Part shown: positions 23,463 through 24,993 of the stretch, piece after piece
Layout of the letters: each line of letters starts with the position of its first letter
Position numbering within the stretch: position 1 is the stretch's first letter
Translations under genes and position numbers: made by a program
From: JBOGZD01 sp050697155
GTDB taxonomy: Bacteria; Actinomycetota; Thermoleophilia; Solirubrobacterales; 70-9
DNA: 24,993 bases
Reading direction: 5' to 3'
Assembly (NCBI GenBank): GCA_050697155.1
Contig: JBOGZD010000034.1
Span: forward strand, 1-24,993
The notes under the pieces: generated by a model
What the model was told of the DNA's origin: nothing
Seen by the model: the letters and a program-made list of their open reading frames with translations, nothing else
Database searches by the model: none

Positions 23463-23468
23463 ACGGTA
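23463..23468 (-). promoter_or_regulatory. -10 box for leaderless cysK transcript
   Basis: TACCGT on the minus strand ends 7 bases before the cysK ATG at 23455. Confidence 0.5.
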
Positions 23469-23513
23469 ACCGCAAGCGGGGTCAGAGCGGCCCATCGTGG
23501 CCCATCGAGGTGC

Positions 23514-23912
23514 CTAGGGACCCGAGAGATCCGCGGCTTCGCGCGCCTTCGCCTCCTCGTGGGGCAGGAAGATCTCGACCCGGGTGACCAAACCGCCCCC
23601 GTCGAAGGTCCAGACCGACCAGGTGGTGGTCTCCAGCTCGATTCCGCTCCCTGCCCCCCGGGCAGCGATGTGTTGCCTGCCGAGGACTCTCCGGTCGCTT
23701 GCTTCGATGACCTCAAGGGGATCGATCACCTGCTCCGCGAACGCGTCCGGCTCCATCCAGCGGCGAAAGCTCTCGGCGCCTCGGTGCGGCGCCTGCTCGC
23801 CCGGCGGGAAGAACTCGATCTCGGGATGGACCAACGCGAGGGCGGCGCCGTAGTCCTCCCTGCCGATCGCTTCGAGCAGGCGCCGGGCGCTTTCGATGTT
23901 GTCCTTCGACAT
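23514..23912 (-). CDS. SnoaL-like / NTF2-fold protein
   Basis: This 132-residue protein has the NTF2-fold pattern: an N-terminal helix with ESARRLLEAIGREDYGAALALVHPEIEFFPPG, then RGAESFRRWM, and strands ending in TTWSVWTFDGGGLVTRVEIFLPHEEAKAREAA. Such proteins are often SnoaL-like isomerases, small hydrolases or ligand-binding proteins, and the substrate cannot be told from sequence. It has no signal peptide. The ATG at 23912 has no clear Shine-Dalgarno sequence and no obvious -10 box at leaderless spacing. It lies between cysK and the integrase and may be the last chromosomal gene before an integrated element. The gap to cysK (58 bases) holds two copies of GGCCCATCG, 10 bases apart. Confidence 0.85.
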   Translation of the reverse strand: MSKDNIESARRLLEAIGREDYGAALALVHPEIEFFPPGEQAPHRGAESFRRWMEPDAFAEQVIDPLEVIEASDRRVLGRQHIAARGAGSGIELETTTWSVWTFDGGGLVTRVEIFLPHEEAKAREAADLSGP

Positions 23913-23982
23913 CCCCGGTGCCGGCGCCTAGATGTGGTACATGCCCGTGCCCGCCTCGGCATCCCGCATGTTCAAGCCGTTT

Positions 23983-24993
23983 CTACGCTTTGCGCGCCAG
24001 CTGCGCGCCACTCTGCGCGCCAGTCAGCCCCTCGCCAGCCTGGCGGGCGTGCGCGTCCGCCTGCTCACGCTCGGCATTCAGATAAGCGTCGAGCAGCCCG
24101 GCGGCCTCGTCCTCTGAGCCCGGCATCAGGTGGCCGTAACGATCAAGCGTGATCGAGATGTTGGCGTGGCCCATGTAGGTCGATAGAGCCTTGGCGTTGA
24201 CGCCCGCGGCGATCATCAGCGACGCGAACGTGTGGCGGCACTCGTGGAACGTGATCCGCTCGAACCCGGCAGCTCCCCAAGCCGAGTCGGCCCGTTTCTG
24301 CAACCCCTCGGGTCGGAAGGGACTCTCCGGCGTGCGCCCGAAGATCAGGCCCTCCGGAGCGGAGACGATCCGGTGCTCGACCAGGAAATCCCGGAGCAGG
24401 CTCGGGATCGGCACCCTGCGGCGCCCCGCGTTCGACTTCAGCCCGATTGGGCCTTCCTTCCGGTCCCAGCCGAGCTCGACCCGGATCACGCCTGCAGCCA
24501 GGTCGACGTCGTGGTCGCGAAGCGCCTGCAGCTCTCCTCGCCTTAGGCCCGCGTACATCGCGGTCGCCCACGTCGCCCGATCCTCGACCGGCAGCGCGTC
24601 GATCAGCGCTGCGGCCTCGCCCGGACTCGCGAAGCGGTCGCGACGCCCGCGGATGGCGGGTAGCTCGAGGCCACTGCACGGGTTCACCGCCAACTCCCCG
24701 CGGCTCAACGCGCGACGGAAGATCGCACGGAGCGGGAGCAGCGTGCATTGGATCGTGGACTCGTTCAGGCCCTCGGCCAGCAGACCGTCGGCGAACTCCT
24801 GCAGGTCGGGCCGCCGCACGTCGGCGAGGCGCACGGAGCCCATCGCCGGCAGGATGCGGAGTCGCATCGCCCGCTCGTAGCTCCGCAGGGAAGCGGGCTT
24901 GTAGGGGTCGCCGGAGCGGTTGCGGACGTTGCCCGCCTTGGCACCTTCCTCCCATGCCGCCCATGCCTCGCGCACGGTGGTGGGTTTCGGTGC
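23983..24993 (-). CDS. Tyrosine recombinase/phage-type integrase, N-terminus outside the window
   Basis: This site-specific recombinase of the lambda-integrase family probably moves a prophage or integrative element. Counting from the GTG at 24975, a SAM-like core-binding domain occupies about 25-105. The catalytic domain holds R145 (AGLRRGEL), K180, H244 and R247 (HECRH), H270 (YMGHANI) and nucleophile Y280 (LDRYGHL). All six are present, so it is likely active. The frame stays open to the window end with PKPTTVREAW upstream of that GTG, so the true start and the arm-binding domain lie beyond 24993. The gene ends 70 bases from the SnoaL gene; that gap has no tRNA. The last codons hold a 9-bp repeat. 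Confidence 0.93.
   Translation of the reverse strand, partial: APKPTTVREAWAAWEEGAKAGNVRNRSGDPYKPASLRSYERAMRLRILPAMGSVRLADVRRPDLQEFADGLLAEGLNESTIQCTLLPLRAIFRRALSRGELAVNPCSGLELPAIRGRRDRFASPGEAAALIDALPVEDRATWATAMYAGLRRGELQALRDHDVDLAAGVIRVELGWDRKEGPIGLKSNAGRRRVPIPSLLRDFLVEHRIVSAPEGLIFGRTPESPFRPEGLQKRADSAWGAAGFERITFHECRHTFASLMIAAGVNAKALSTYMGHANISITLDRYGHLMPGSEDEAAGLLDAYLNAEREQADAHARQAGEGLTGAQSGAQLARKA
23991..24022. repeat. Three TGCGCGCCA repeats at the 3' end of the integrase gene
   Basis: The 9-mer TGCGCGCCA occurs at 23991-23999, 24002-24010 and 24014-24022, with periods of 11 and 12 bp. Two copies are in one reading frame of the integrase (both reading GAQ) and the third is in another, so conservation is at DNA level. 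They could be recombinase arm or accessory sites, or a simple repeat. Confidence 0.7.

Noticed and set aside
23489..23507. Two copies of GGCCCATCG in the cysK-SnoaL gap
   Set aside because: A single short duplication without palindromic or promoter features.
23913..23982. GTTCAAGCC-like T-arm sequence and a 13-codon minus-strand frame (ATG at 23969) before the integrase stop
   Set aside because: No cloverleaf can be built around it, and the frame is too short to support as a gene.

Overview
The window is about 25 kb of very GC-rich, densely packed bacterial chromosome. The likely source is a deep-branching member of the Actinomycetota, possibly Thermoleophilia or a related soil lineage. That placement is an inference. 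It rests on strong third-position GC, many GTG starts, at least ten start codons that sit 6-9 bases behind a TAnnnT-type -10 box (leaderless transcription), a GatCAB amidotransferase, menaquinone genes, a type II NADH dehydrogenase and a Cfp30B-like double-VOC protein. I see no tRNA, rRNA, CRISPR array or insertion sequence. No gene-free stretch exceeds 300 bases; the longest are 1-118, 8001-8130 and 20789-20905.

Layout, left to right: a class III adenylate cyclase (minus) diverges from menD (plus) across only 17 bases. menD converges on menF (minus), and together they cover the first committed steps of the classical menaquinone pathway. The ilvB-ilvN operon (minus, acetolactate synthase) follows, then sqdB (minus, UDP-sulfoquinovose synthase). 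Divergent from sqdB is a membrane-anchored family 2 glycosyltransferase followed by a small zinc-ribbon membrane protein. Next on the minus strand are ndh, gatB, a small zincin metalloprotease, gatA and gatC; in transcription order this is gatC-gatA-zincin-gatB and then ndh from its own promoter. On the plus strand are a four-helix membrane protein and a GMC oxidoreductase. The minus strand then carries a membrane protein with a proline/glycine-rich tail, pcrA-folD, a double-VOC protein, cysK-cysE (cysteine synthesis) and a SnoaL-like protein. A tyrosine integrase that runs off the right end suggests the edge of an integrated element.

The most striking unexplained structure is a heptanucleotide tandem repeat, (TGGCGAC)n. 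It occurs three times (5063-5090, 12398-12424, 18486-18511), always between two co-oriented genes and always starting 0-5 bases after the stop codon of the upstream gene (ilvB, zincin, pcrA). Two arrays have one orientation in the mRNA and the third has the opposite one, so the transcripts are complementary. The gat array runs directly into a TTG start codon of gatB that has no visible Shine-Dalgarno sequence. Other points of interest are a perfect TTGTAACA-N3-TGTTACAA operator in front of ndh, a zincin embedded in the gat operon, an orphan terminator-like hairpin between sqdB and the glycosyltransferase, and a three-copy 9-mer at the 3' end of the integrase gene that persists across a reading-frame change.
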